Origin: CAVVIG01 sp050249955
GTDB taxonomy: Bacteria; Acidobacteriota; Vicinamibacteria; Vicinamibacterales; CAVVIG01
Direction: 5' to 3'
Length of the DNA stretch: 64,000 bases
Assembly (NCBI GenBank): GCA_050249955.1
Contig: JBFWPN010000013.1
Span: 62,001 to 126,000, forward strand
How positions within the stretch are numbered: the stretch's first letter is position 1; each line of letters opens with the position of its first letter. Shown here piece by piece: positions 42,956 through 52,893 of the stretch. The notes beneath the pieces are model-generated. The model had not been told where the DNA came from, did not search any database, and saw nothing but the letters and a program-made list of their open reading frames with translations. A program made the translations under genes and the position numbers.

Positions 42956-43444
42956 CTAAAATTCCACTTCCAGATTCGCGCGAGTCACGAGGCCCAGCGG
43001 CACGCGGTGCTGCCGGCCGTCGTCGCCCTCAACCAGCGCGTCGTCGCCATCGACACCGGCGAGCCGTCCCCTGAAGAACGTCTGCCCGTCCACCGCTTCC
43101 CGCATCACGACCTTCGCGCGACGCCCAGAGAAGCGCTCGAAATCAGCCCGGCCCCTGAGCGGACGGTCCAGCCCCGGTGACGACACCTCGAGGGTGTAGG
43201 CGACCGGGATGAAGTCCTCCACGTCGAGCAGCGCGCTCAGGTCGCGGCTCACGTGCGAACAGTCCTCGACGCTCACACTGTCCTCGGCCGTGGCGGCGGG
43301 GCCCGGGCGGTCGATCTGCACCCGAAGCACCATCCCGTAGGCCTCGCGGCGGAACTGCACGTCGAAAATGTCCAGGCCATAGCTGGCCGCCACCCGCGTG
43401 GCCGCCGCCTTCACCTGCTCGACAATGCTCGCTTCGCCCCGCAT
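42956..43444 (-). CDS. rimP: Ribosome maturation factor RimP
   Basis: A 162-residue factor for 30S assembly. It shows V-E-D-C-S-H-V-S-R-D-L-S-A-L-L-D and L-E-V-S-S-P-G-L-D-R-P-L, the two RimP signatures. The start is the ATG at 43444 (M-R-G-E-A-S-I-V-E); the frame is open 41 codons further upstream, but this would read through the terminator-like hairpin and encode non-conserved residues. First gene of the rimP-nusA-infB-DUF503-rbfA-nrnA-truB run. Confidence 0.94.
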   Translation of the reverse strand: MRGEASIVEQVKAAATRVAASYGLDIFDVQFRREAYGMVLRVQIDRPGPAATAEDSVSVEDCSHVSRDLSALLDVEDFIPVAYTLEVSSPGLDRPLRGRADFERFSGRRAKVVMREAVDGQTFFRGRLAGVDGDDALVEGDDGRQHRVPLGLVTRANLEVEF

Positions 43445-43463
43445 GTTCAGGGTCCTGACAAAC

Positions 43464-43489
43464 AAAAAAAGCGGGCACACCGCCCGCTT
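43464..43489 (-). terminator. Hairpin with T-run before rimP: terminator or attenuator
   Basis: On the minus strand AAGCGGGC (43482-43489) pairs with GCCCGCTT (43469-43476) around 5 nt and is followed by a run of seven T (43464-43470). It lies about 100 nt after the rimO stop, so it can end the rimO operon. Because a -10-like TATACT lies upstream of it, it may also act as an attenuator for rimP-nusA-infB. Confidence 0.8.
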
Positions 43490-43519
43490 CGGTCCTGCAA
43501 CCAAAGCTCCGAACACCGA

Positions 43520-43525
43520 AGTATA
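43520..43525 (-). promoter_or_regulatory. -10-like box upstream of the rimP hairpin
   Basis: TATACT on the minus strand, about 30 nt before the hairpin stem. No good -35 is visible. If used, the transcript would begin with the hairpin. Confidence 0.35.
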
Positions 43526-43591
43526 ACATGCGCCCCCGGCCCCCTCCGGGGCGCCGGACGCCGCCATTCCACCCCGGTTGGAGCCGGCGCG

Positions 43592-45073
43592 TCAGTCCAC
43601 CGGCCGCACCAGCAGGTCGTAGTCGCGGGCACCCACGACCTCGACCTGGATGAAGTCGCCGGCGCGGTAGGCGGACGGGTCGCACTCCGTAAGGAACACG
43701 CTGGCGTCGATGTCGGGCGCCTGCGAGGCCAGGCGGCCCCTCAGGACGAGCTCATGATCCGAGGCCGGACCATCCACCACGATCAGGTGACGCTGGCCGA
43801 TCCGCTGTTTCTGGCGGCCACGGACGAGCTTCTTCTGCAGCCGCATCACGGCGTTCCGGCGAGCGGTCTTCACCTTCGCCGGCACGTCGTCGGCCAGGCC
43901 AAAGGCCGACGTCCCCTCTTCGTGAGAGTAGGTGAACACGCCCACGTGGTCGAACTCGTGGTCCGTGATGAAGCGGCAGAGCTCGGCGACGTCCTCCTCG
44001 GTCTCACCGGGGAAGCCGACGATGAAGGTGGTGCGGAGGGAGACGCCAGGGACCCGCTCCCGGATCCGCTGCAGCAGCTGGTCGTACTTCTGGCGGGTTC
44101 CCGGTCGCTTCATGCGCCTGAGTACGGGGTTGGACGCGTGCTGCAGCGGCAGGTCGATGTACTTGCAGACCTTGTTGCACTCGGCCATCGCGGCGAGCAT
44201 CTCGTCGTCGATCGTCGTGGGATAGAGGTAGTGCAGGCGGATCCATTCCAGGCCCTCCACCTCGTTCAGCCGGCGGAGCAGTCGCGCCAGCGCCCCGCGT
44301 TCGCCCCGATCGATGCCGTAGAACGTGGTGTCCTGCGAGATGAGCAGCAGTTCCTTCACCCCCCGTGCGGCCAGGGCTCGCGCCTCCTCGACGATGGACG
44401 CGTCGGTGCGACTGCGGTAGCCACCTCGCAGCTTCGGGATGATGCAGAACGCGCACTTGTAGTCGCAGCCCTCCGCCACCTTGAGATAGGCGTAGTGGCG
44501 GGGGGTGGCGAAGATGCGGGGCGTGTCGGCGTCGTAGATGTAGGTGGGCGTACCGGGCAGGACCGGGCCTGGCGCGGCGTCGGTGTGGACGATGCCGGCG
44601 CCAGCCAGGATGGCGGCCGCCGCGGCCGAGGTGCCGGCGCTGGTACCGGGCCCGGCGTTCTGCTCCGTGGCCTCCGGGCTCTTCACCGTGGGCCGGAAGA
44701 AGGTGAGCGGTGAAGACTGACGGGTGGAGACACCGCCGATGGCCGCCACGATCTCCGGCACCTCGCCGGTGCCGAGCACGGCGTCGATCTCGGGAATCTC
44801 GGCCTTGAGCTCGTCGCGGTAGCGTTCGGCGAGGCAGCCGGTCACGACCAGGCGCCGGGCCGAGCCGTCCTTCTTGAACTGCGCCATCTCCAGGATGGTG
44901 TCGATCGACTCCTTCTTCGCGGAATCGATGAAGGCGCAGGTGTTCACGACGAGCACGTCGGCACCGGCCGGGTCCTGCGTGAGCTCGTGTCCAGCCTGCT
45001 GGGCGAGCCCGAGCATCACCTCGGAGTCCACCAGGTTCTTCGGACACCCGAGGGAAATCATTCCAATCTTCAT
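43592..45073 (-). CDS. rimO: Ribosomal protein S12 methylthiotransferase RimO
   Basis: A 493-residue radical SAM enzyme that methylthiolates an aspartate of S12. The N-terminal UPF0004 domain has cysteines in L-G-C-P-K-N-L-V-D-S-E, V-N-T-C-A-F-I and T-G-C-L-A-E-R-Y for one cluster; the radical SAM cluster is C-D-Y-K-C-A-F-C. A TRAM domain ends the protein. About 45 residues of Ala/Gly/Thr-rich sequence (near 120-165) are inserted between the two iron-sulfur domains; typical length is about 440. RimO rather than MiaB is chosen from the M-K-I-G-M-I-S-L-G-C-P-K-N-L-V-D start. Confidence 0.94.
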   Translation of the reverse strand: MKIGMISLGCPKNLVDSEVMLGLAQQAGHELTQDPAGADVLVVNTCAFIDSAKKESIDTILEMAQFKKDGSARRLVVTGCLAERYRDELKAEIPEIDAVLGTGEVPEIVAAIGGVSTRQSSPLTFFRPTVKSPEATEQNAGPGTSAGTSAAAAAILAGAGIVHTDAAPGPVLPGTPTYIYDADTPRIFATPRHYAYLKVAEGCDYKCAFCIIPKLRGGYRSRTDASIVEEARALAARGVKELLLISQDTTFYGIDRGERGALARLLRRLNEVEGLEWIRLHYLYPTTIDDEMLAAMAECNKVCKYIDLPLQHASNPVLRRMKRPGTRQKYDQLLQRIRERVPGVSLRTTFIVGFPGETEEDVAELCRFITDHEFDHVGVFTYSHEEGTSAFGLADDVPAKVKTARRNAVMRLQKKLVRGRQKQRIGQRHLIVVDGPASDHELVLRGRLASQAPDIDASVFLTECDPSAYRAGDFIQVEVVGARDYDLLVRPVD

Positions 45074-45103
45074 TGCGACAGAAGCCTGCTGGCCCGGAGC
45101 CTG

Positions 45104-46396
45104 TTACGGGTACAACCTGTAGAGCATGCGCGGATAGGGGATCGTCTCCCGCACGTGTTCGAGCTTGCAGATCCAGGCGACGGCCCGCTCGATGCCCATG
45201 CCGAAGCCGCCGTGCGGCACCGTGCCGTACCGCCGCAGGTCGAGGTACCACTCGAACGCCTCCTGCGGGAGGTCGTGATCCTTGATGCGCTGCAGCAGCA
45301 GGTCGAGGTCGGCCAGGCGCTCTCCACCCCCGATGATCTCGCCGTAGCCCTCCGGCGCCAGTACGTCCACGCCCATGGCCAGTTCCGGACGCAGCGGGTC
45401 CGGCTTCATGTAGAACGCCTTGATGGCCGACGGGTAGCGGTTCACCATCACCGGCCGATCGAACTCTTCGGACAGCGCGGTCTCGTCCGGACCGCCGAAG
45501 TCGCCGCCCCACTGGATGGGCAGCCCCTTCGCCTGCAGCCGCTGCACCGCATCGTCATAGCTGATGCGCGGGAACGGCTTGCGCACCGACTCGAGCTTCG
45601 ACGTGTCGCGCTCGATGATCCGGAGTTCACGCTGGCGCGTCTCGAGCACGCGGGCGACGACCGAGACGATCATGTCTTCCGCGAGATCCATCACGTCGTC
45701 CAGCGACGCGTAGGCCATCTCGGGCTCGACCATCCAGAACTCGGTCAGGTGCCGGCGGGTCTTCGACTTCTCGGCGCGGAACGTCGGACCGAACGAGTAG
45801 ACACGCCCGAGCGCCATCGCGGTCGACTCGAGGTAGAGCTGCCCGCTCTGCGAGAGGAAGGCCTTCTGGTCCTCGAAGTACTCCACGGGGAAGAGCGTCG
45901 TCGTCCCCTCGCAGGCCGAGGGGGTGAAGATGGGGGTGTCGGTGAGGATGAAGCCGCGCGTGTTGAAGAAGTCGCGCACGGCATTGATCACCTCGTGCCG
46001 GATCCGCAGGATGGCCGCCTGCCGCTCCGAGCGGATCCACAGGTGCCGGCGGTCGAGCAGGAAGTCGACGCCGTGTTCCTTCGGCGTGATGGGGTAGTCG
46101 TGCGACACGCCCACCACCTCGAGCGACTTCACGTCGATCTCGTACCCGCTCGGCGCCCGCTTGTCGGCCCGCGCCGTGCCGGTCACGATGACCGAGGTCT
46201 CCTGGGACAGGTGATCGGCCGCCGTGAACATCTCGTCCCCGACGGCAGCCTTCGACATCACGCCCTGGATGAAGCCGCTGCCGTCGCGCAGGATCAGGAA
46301 GTGGATCTTCCCGCTCGAGCGACGGTTGGACAGCCACCCCTTGATGGTGACCTCCTGGCCTTCGTACTTCCCGATATCCTCGATGTAGACATGCAT
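45104..46396 (-). CDS. asnS: Asparaginyl-tRNA synthetase
   Basis: A 430-residue class IIb synthetase. The N-terminal OB-fold anticodon domain (V-T-I-K-G-W-L-S-N-R-R-S-S-G-K-I-H-F) is followed by the catalytic domain with motif 2 (F-R-A-E-K-S-K-T-R-R-H-L-T-E-F-W-M-V-E-P-E) and motif 3 (G-F-G-M-G-I-E-R). The sequence around motif 2 favours Asn over Asp. It lies 32 nt downstream of the TIM-barrel gene and 30 nt before rimO. Confidence 0.95.
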   Translation of the reverse strand: MHVYIEDIGKYEGQEVTIKGWLSNRRSSGKIHFLILRDGSGFIQGVMSKAAVGDEMFTAADHLSQETSVIVTGTARADKRAPSGYEIDVKSLEVVGVSHDYPITPKEHGVDFLLDRRHLWIRSERQAAILRIRHEVINAVRDFFNTRGFILTDTPIFTPSACEGTTTLFPVEYFEDQKAFLSQSGQLYLESTAMALGRVYSFGPTFRAEKSKTRRHLTEFWMVEPEMAYASLDDVMDLAEDMIVSVVARVLETRQRELRIIERDTSKLESVRKPFPRISYDDAVQRLQAKGLPIQWGGDFGGPDETALSEEFDRPVMVNRYPSAIKAFYMKPDPLRPELAMGVDVLAPEGYGEIIGGGERLADLDLLLQRIKDHDLPQEAFEWYLDLRRYGTVPHGGFGMGIERAVAWICKLEHVRETIPYPRMLYRLYP

Positions 46397-46428
46397 ACGC
46401 GTCGTCTCACCTGTGCGCGGCCCGTGCC

Positions 46429-47283
46429 TCAGAACGGATCGCGCAGCCGTTCCAGCCTGCCGCGAACCGCCTTCATGCGTGCGAGCGTCTCCCTCGTCGA
46501 ACCCTGCGGCCCCACCTCGAACACGATCGGGCCGTCGTAGCCGACCTTCTGCAGCGCCGTCATCGCCGCCGCCCAGTCGATGCTGCCGTCGAACGGGAGC
46601 AGGTGGTCGTCGGTCCGCCCCCGGTTGTCGTGGGCATGCACCAGGGCGACATGCTCGGCCACGGTCTCGATCACGTCCACCACGTCCCCCTCGAGCCGCG
46701 CATGGCCCAGGTCCAGGCAGACGGACGCCGCTCCCGCCTCCAGCACGTCCTCGATGAAGTGGACGAGCGAGCCGGCCCTGGAGAGTTCGTTCGGCACCAG
46801 CTCCACGGCTACCCCGACTCCGAGGGGTTCGGCCGCCTCGGCCAGTGCCTCGATGCTGCGCCGGGCCGCGTCGCGGTTGTTCGCGCCTGGTCCCGGCTGC
46901 TGCGCCTTCACCAGACCCGCATGCACCACCAGTGTGCGGTAGGGCAGCCGACGCGCCACGTACAGCGCGGCGAGCGCCTCATCCAGCGCGCGCTGCCGTG
47001 CCTCGGCGTCGGGACTCGCGAGGTTGAGCGACGCGCCCCACCGGCCCCCGGTGAAGCGTTCGGCCACCGGCGCGTGCACCGACTCCAGGTCCAGCCGTCC
47101 CTCCGCCAGCCAGCCACGCAGGTCGGCAACCGACGTGTCGCTCCGACAATCGAAGTGCGTGGGGGTCGCGTCGAGCTCGACGACCTCGAATCCTCCGGCC
47201 GCCACCTCCCGCAGGTGATCGCGGGTCAGGCGCTGCGCCTGGTAGAGAGCAGTCGAAACCCCGAAGCGTTGCGCACGCGGCAC
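46429..47283 (-). CDS. Sugar phosphate isomerase/epimerase-like TIM-barrel protein
   Basis: A 284-residue protein of the xylose isomerase-like (AP endonuclease 2) superfamily. Metal-site style motifs appear at the strand ends: V-V-E-L-D, S-V-H-A-P, L-V-V-H-A-G, V-A-V-E-L-V-P-N, V-C-L-D-L-G-H-A and V-H-A-H-D-N-R-G. The start is GTG at 47283. The substrate is not known; some relatives act on inositols or keto-sugars. It begins 16 nt after the AmgK-like kinase, so a role in handling a recycled sugar is possible, but this is only context. Confidence 0.82.
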   Translation of the reverse strand: MPRAQRFGVSTALYQAQRLTRDHLREVAAGGFEVVELDATPTHFDCRSDTSVADLRGWLAEGRLDLESVHAPVAERFTGGRWGASLNLASPDAEARQRALDEALAALYVARRLPYRTLVVHAGLVKAQQPGPGANNRDAARRSIEALAEAAEPLGVGVAVELVPNELSRAGSLVHFIEDVLEAGAASVCLDLGHARLEGDVVDVIETVAEHVALVHAHDNRGRTDDHLLPFDGSIDWAAAMTALQKVGYDGPIVFEVGPQGSTRETLARMKAVRGRLERLRDPF

Positions 47284-47299
47284 AGGACGTCAGTTCATG

Positions 47300-48319
47300 T
47301 TAGCGCAGCTCGTCGACGTGCGACGCCAGCAGCCCGTGCAGCCGCGCGAAGCGTCCGTGCTTCTCCAGGTTGAGCCGGACGCTGTGCAGCGTGCGCGGCA
47401 TGTACTGGATGTAGGCCGGGTTGCCGCGAGCCGACGCCTGGAAGCCGAAGGTGCCGAGCGCCTTCAGGTTCCGCTGGACCGCCATGAGGTCGAACCGCCG
47501 CCGGAACTCCGCCTGGTCGGTCACCCCCGCCAGCGCGGTGAAGTAGGCCATCAACTCGTCCACTTCGAGCTCCGAGATGTCGACGTACGAATCGCGCAGC
47601 AGCGACACCAGGTCGTAGGTGTCCGGTCCCATCCGCGCATCCTGGAAGTCGATCAGGTGCAGCCGGCCTCCATTCAGCATGAGGTTGCGGCTGTGGTAGT
47701 CGCGGTGGCAGAGCACCCGCCGCTCGGCCGCCAGCTCCTCCACGATGGTCTTCCACTCGGCTGCCAGCCCATCCTTCTCGGCCGGCGTCAGCCGCGCCGC
47801 ACGATAGCCCTCGAGGAAGTGGCGGACGAAGAAGTCCAGCTCGAAGGTGAGCTTCTCCACGTCGAACGCGAGCGTGTAGGGCACATAGCTGTCCGAGGCG
47901 AACGGCTCCGCCCTGACCTGGAGCGCATGGATGAGGGCCACCGCCTCACGATAGAGCGCCGCATGCTCCGTCACGCTTGCCGCGCCGAGGTGTGCCTGCA
48001 GCGTGACGTCGCCCAGATCCTCCTGCGCCACCACCCCCAGTGCATCGTCGTGATCGAGGATGGCCGGCGCGGGGATGTGCATGCGCCGCAGCAGTTCGGC
48101 GACGTTGGCGAACGGCATCGATGCGAAGACGATCGGGCCGGCGTAGACGGCGAGCACCATCGACGGCGCACCCTCGCGCTGCACGCGGAAGTAGCGACGG
48201 TCGGAGGCATCCGGCGTCAGAGGAAGGATACGCGGCTCGCCGGTCAGCAGTTCGCGGGCCGACAGGTAGGCCTCGATCCGGGCCAGGGGTTCAGGCGCGT
48301 GGGGCTGGGACGCGGTCAT
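47300..48319 (-). CDS. amgK: Cell-wall amino-sugar kinase, AmgK-like (APH fold)
   Basis: A 339-residue kinase of the aminoglycoside phosphotransferase fold. The catalytic loop is H-R-D-Y-H-S-R-N-L-M and the metal loop I-D-F-Q-D-A-R-M-G-P. The A-S-D-R-R-Y-F-R N-terminal block matches AmgK, which phosphorylates N-acetylmuramate (and GlcNAc) at C1 in peptidoglycan recycling. The ATG at 48319 overlaps the MurU-like stop (ATGA), the same gene pair as amgK-murU in Pseudomonas. The open frame reaches 49126, but that part overlaps the neighbour and is not coding. Confidence 0.85.
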   Translation of the reverse strand: MTASQPHAPEPLARIEAYLSARELLTGEPRILPLTPDASDRRYFRVQREGAPSMVLAVYAGPIVFASMPFANVAELLRRMHIPAPAILDHDDALGVVAQEDLGDVTLQAHLGAASVTEHAALYREAVALIHALQVRAEPFASDSYVPYTLAFDVEKLTFELDFFVRHFLEGYRAARLTPAEKDGLAAEWKTIVEELAAERRVLCHRDYHSRNLMLNGGRLHLIDFQDARMGPDTYDLVSLLRDSYVDISELEVDELMAYFTALAGVTDQAEFRRRFDLMAVQRNLKALGTFGFQASARGNPAYIQYMPRTLHSVRLNLEKHGRFARLHGLLASHVDELR

Positions 48320-49254
48320 GCGGTCTCCGTGCTGAATGGCGTGGCCAGCACGCCCCCGTCCGGGCCTGGCATCAGGATCGAGCGCGACCACGAGGTGCCG
48401 GCCGGCACGTGCACGCCGTCGGTGAGGATGCACTGGTCGACCCGACATCGCTCGCCGACGCGGACGTCGTGCCAGGCGATGGAGCGGGTGACCGTTGCCC
48501 CGGCTCCGACGAGCGCGCCGGCATGCTGGCTGTCCTGGCCGGAAGGGGCGAAGGCCCACGACGTGGACCAGTAGTCCGTCACCGTGCCGATGTCCCAGAA
48601 GCGGGCGTCGCATCGATGCGCGCGGATGCTGCCCGGGGCCGCGGCAATCAGCCGATCGTACACGTCGCCCACCGAGTTCGACGGCACGCCGGCTGGTGCC
48701 CCGTCGAACGCCCGCCGGTGCGCCACCTGCACGCCGATGAAGTGGAACGACCGCTCGGAGGAGCCGCGCGGCACCACGCCGAGCACGGCCCCGTCGCCCG
48801 CCACGCGCAGCCCGCTGTAGCGGTGTGGTTCCACGTTCGGAATGACCGCCATGGTCACCTGCGCACCGCTGGCCCGATGGTCGTCGATCATCGGGGCGAG
48901 TGCCAGGTCGGTCAGCGTGTCGCCGTTCACGATGAGGAAGGTGTCCGCGCCGATGATGTCGAGCGCCTGCCTCGGCCCGCCCGCGCTGCCGAGCACCACC
49001 GGGTGTTCCCAGGAGTAGCGCACGCGCACGCCGAGGTCGCTGCCGTCGCCCGTGGCCGACACGATCGTCTCCGGCAGGTGGTGCAGGTTCAGCACCGCCT
49101 CGCGGATGCCGGCCTCGTGCAGCCACGCCAGGATCCGCCGCACCATCGGGGTGCCGGCGACCGGAAGGGCCGGCTTGGCGCGGACGAGTGTGAGCGGACG
49201 GAGCCGGGTGCCGAGTCCCGCGGTCAGCAGGAGCGCATGGGTGATGGTGGACAC
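48316..49254 (-). CDS. murU: Sugar-1-phosphate nucleotidyltransferase, MurU-like
   Basis: A 312-residue transferase. The nucleotide-binding start L-L-L-T-A-G-L-G-T-R-L-R-P-L-T and the metal motif V-N-G-D-T-L are typical. A C-terminal part with scattered hexapeptide-like turns (V-G-A-G-A-T-V, V-G-E-R-C-R-V) follows. MurU makes UDP-MurNAc from MurNAc-1-phosphate, bypassing fosfomycin-sensitive MurA. The assignment rests on the coupled AmgK-like gene; a mannose-1-phosphate guanylyltransferase is the alternative. The start is GTG (49254), 10 nt after the CYTH gene. Confidence 0.82.
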   Translation of the reverse strand: MSTITHALLLTAGLGTRLRPLTLVRAKPALPVAGTPMVRRILAWLHEAGIREAVLNLHHLPETIVSATGDGSDLGVRVRYSWEHPVVLGSAGGPRQALDIIGADTFLIVNGDTLTDLALAPMIDDHRASGAQVTMAVIPNVEPHRYSGLRVAGDGAVLGVVPRGSSERSFHFIGVQVAHRRAFDGAPAGVPSNSVGDVYDRLIAAAPGSIRAHRCDARFWDIGTVTDYWSTSWAFAPSGQDSQHAGALVGAGATVTRSIAWHDVRVGERCRVDQCILTDGVHVPAGTSWSRSILMPGPDGGVLATPFSTETA

Positions 49255-49264
49255 GGGCGGCCGG

Positions 49265-49822
49265 TCAGCGTGAGAAGACCATGCGATCGCCGGGGGCGAT
49301 GCCGCGCTCCAGGCAGTTGCGCACGTAGAGGCTCCGGTACGACTCGGCGAGGTAGTCCGACGGCGTGCGCCCAAGGTTGCGCGCGGTGCGGGTGATGCTC
49401 TCCTCGGAGCCCTCGATCTCCAGGAAGACACCCACGGGTGTCTCGTCGAGCGCGAGGTGCGCGTCGGCGAGCGCGTACTCCTCGCGGTACTTCTCGTAGA
49501 CGAACGCCACATCGTACCCCAGGCGCCCGAGCACCTGCAGGACCACGGTGCCGTCCGCAACTGCAGTCTCGATCTCCTCCCGCACCTTCATCGGTCCCGG
49601 CTGCGGCGGGCCCTTGAACGTGAGGAACGCGCAGGTCGGCTCGAGGCGCACGCGGAGCGCCGAACGTGCCGTGCGCAAATGGCCATCCACGGTGTCGAGG
49701 ATCAGGTCGGACTGGAGCCGTCGCGCGGCCCGCAGCGTGGCGCCGAGGGCGGCGACCGCCTCGCGGGCCTCGGCTACCGTCTCGAAGCGGAGCTTGATCT
49801 CGCGTTCCACCGGGGCGCTCAT
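49265..49822 (-). CDS. CYTH-domain protein (class IV adenylate cyclase/triphosphatase-like)
   Basis: A 185-residue protein of the CYTH tunnel fold. The signature E-x-E-x-K appears as E-R-E-I-K near residue 6, with further charged strands R-V-R-L-E-P, K-V-R-E-E-I-E-T and E-I-E-G-S-E-E-S. Members hydrolyse triphosphate or thiamine triphosphate, or cyclise ATP; the sequence does not decide which. It is the first gene of the run that includes murU and amgK. Confidence 0.85.
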   Translation of the reverse strand: MSAPVEREIKLRFETVAEAREAVAALGATLRAARRLQSDLILDTVDGHLRTARSALRVRLEPTCAFLTFKGPPQPGPMKVREEIETAVADGTVVLQVLGRLGYDVAFVYEKYREEYALADAHLALDETPVGVFLEIEGSEESITRTARNLGRTPSDYLAESYRSLYVRNCLERGIAPGDRMVFSR

Positions 49823-49857
49823 CGTTCACCACTCTATCGCATGGGCGTCGCGAGGAC

Positions 49858-49885
49858 TTCAGGCTTCAGGCTTCGGATGGCTCAG
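49858..49885. repeat. 7-bp-period repeat
   Basis: TTCAGGC, TTCAGGC, TTCGGAT and GGCTCAG in register, in the gap between the HtrA and CYTH genes. Confidence 0.6.
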
Positions 49886-49895
49886 ACGAACGAGA

Positions 49896-49930
49896 AACGC
49901 CCGCGCCTCCGTGGTGGAAGCGCGGGCGTT
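49896..49930 (-). terminator. Probable terminator of the HtrA gene
   Basis: AACGCCCGCGC (49896-49906) and GCGCGGGCGTT (49920-49930) form a perfect 11-bp stem with a 13-nt loop. On the minus strand it ends in a short T-rich stretch. It lies between two 7-bp-period repeat tracts. Confidence 0.6.
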
Positions 49931-49943
49931 GTGTCTGAACTTC

Positions 49944-49974
49944 AGCGATTAGCGATCGGCAATTCGCAATTGCC
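49944..49974. repeat. 7-bp-period repeat, four to five units
   Basis: AGCGATT, AGCGATC, GGCAATT, CGCAATT and a partial unit follow each other exactly, ending five bases before the HtrA stop codon. Confidence 0.6.
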
Positions 49975-49978
49975 GTCC

Positions 49979-51571
<1,593 letters not shown>

Positions 51572-51584
51572 CGTTCCTCCGTGC

Positions 51585-52784
51585 TTACACCAGGGCGAGA
51601 ATGGCTGACTGCAGGGGGCCGCTCACCTCGGCCGATCCCGCGCGAACGATCATATTGATCTCGGTCCGGATGCCGAAATCGTCGAAATAGACGCCCGGCT
51701 CGATCGTAAACCCGGTGCCGGGCAGCAGGCGACGGTCGTCGTGGGTTTCGTAGTCGTCCATATTCACGCCCGTGCCATGGACCGTCTCGCCCAGGCTGTG
51801 ACCGGTGCGATGCAGGATCTGTGCACCATAGCCGGCGTCCCTGAGCACGCTCGACGCGGCCCGGTCCACTTCCCAGCCACGGACGTCCTGGCCCTGCCGT
51901 GCCCGATCCTGCACCAACCGGACCGCGGCGTCACGGGCGGCGGCCGCTGCGGCAAACGCATCAGCCTGACGGCCGGGGACGATCGGCCCGGTGAAGCCCA
52001 CCCAGGTGATATCGGCATACACCGCACCCGGCTGGTCCTGCTTGCCCCAGAGGTCGAGGAGCACCAGCTCGTCCTTTCCGATCCGGCGGCTCCGCCCGGC
52101 CGTGGGGAGGTAGTGCGGATTGCCGGCGTTCTCCTGGGCCGAGACGTTCGGATCGGAGTCCGTCACCAGCCCCTCGTCGCGGAACCAGCCGGCCATCAGT
52201 TGCTGGATGTCGTACTCGGTGGTGGCGACGCCGTCTGCCAGGCGCCGGGCCACCGCGTCGAACGCCCGGTCCTTGATCCGGTACAAGGCGTTGGACGCTG
52301 CCAGGTGCGTGCGGATTGCAGGCTCGTCCCACACCGCCGAGAACCGCTGCACGAGATCGCCGGACGACATCACCTCGGCACCGCACTGGCGGACGAGTTC
52401 GACGGTGCCGGCATCCACCCGGGCCACGTAGGGGATGGCGCACAGGGGCGAGTACTCCATCGCCACGCGACCCACTCCGTGAAGCAGCCGCTGAAGCCCG
52501 GCTACGAGCTGTTCACGCCCGGCGTAGCGCTCGCTCGTGCCCGGCAGGTGGGCGAGTGAGTGCGGTTCGATGGCGTGCACCAGCGCGCGCGGCTCACCCG
52601 ATGCCGGGATCAGGTAATACCAGCGCCGGGTGGCCAGGTGACCACCCTGTTTCTGGACCCCGGTCACCTCGGCGGCGATCGGGTTCAGGCCCCGGAAGTC
52701 GTAGAGCAGCCAGCCGTCGAGACCATCGGCCCGGAGCGCCGCCTGGATGGCGGGAAGATCCAAGGAGCCGGACGCTGCGGACAT
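51585..52784 (-). CDS. M24 family metallopeptidase (Xaa-Pro peptidase-like)
   Basis: A 399-residue cytosolic enzyme of the pita-bread fold. A creatinase-like N-terminal domain precedes the catalytic part, in which the five metal ligands appear as Asp (L-L-D-L-W-G), Asp (Y-A-D-I-T-W), His (R-T-G-H-S-L-G), Glu (T-I-E-P-G-V-Y) and Glu (R-T-E-I-N-M). It removes N-terminal residues, probably before proline. The ATG at 52784 is chosen; a TTG three codons upstream is open. It is divergent from the VWFA-related gene. Confidence 0.9.
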   Translation of the reverse strand: MSAASGSLDLPAIQAALRADGLDGWLLYDFRGLNPIAAEVTGVQKQGGHLATRRWYYLIPASGEPRALVHAIEPHSLAHLPGTSERYAGREQLVAGLQRLLHGVGRVAMEYSPLCAIPYVARVDAGTVELVRQCGAEVMSSGDLVQRFSAVWDEPAIRTHLAASNALYRIKDRAFDAVARRLADGVATTEYDIQQLMAGWFRDEGLVTDSDPNVSAQENAGNPHYLPTAGRSRRIGKDELVLLDLWGKQDQPGAVYADITWVGFTGPIVPGRQADAFAAAAAARDAAVRLVQDRARQGQDVRGWEVDRAASSVLRDAGYGAQILHRTGHSLGETVHGTGVNMDDYETHDDRRLLPGTGFTIEPGVYFDDFGIRTEINMIVRAGSAEVSGPLQSAILALV

Positions 52785-52871
52785 AGGTGTCAAGTATAGA
52801 CGTGGTTTTTCACCGGGCAGCCGTCCGGAACGCCGGAGCCCGCGTCAAAATGGCCGGGACTTCCCGAACGA

Positions 52872-52877
52872 TATAAT
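52872..52877 (+). promoter_or_regulatory. -10 box close to the VWFA-related start
   Basis: A consensus TATAAT ends 16 nt before the ATG at 52894, so a transcript would have a leader of about 10 nt that still contains GAGG (52885-52888). No good -35 is seen. Confidence 0.5.
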
Positions 52878-52893
52878 CCGCTTCGAGGTCAGC

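Noticed and set aside
48320..49126. Long upstream extension of the AmgK-like frame (to 608 codons)
   Set aside because: The extra part overlaps the MurU-like gene in another frame and is Arg/Gly-rich without structure; the ATG at 48319 in the ATGA overlap is the natural start.
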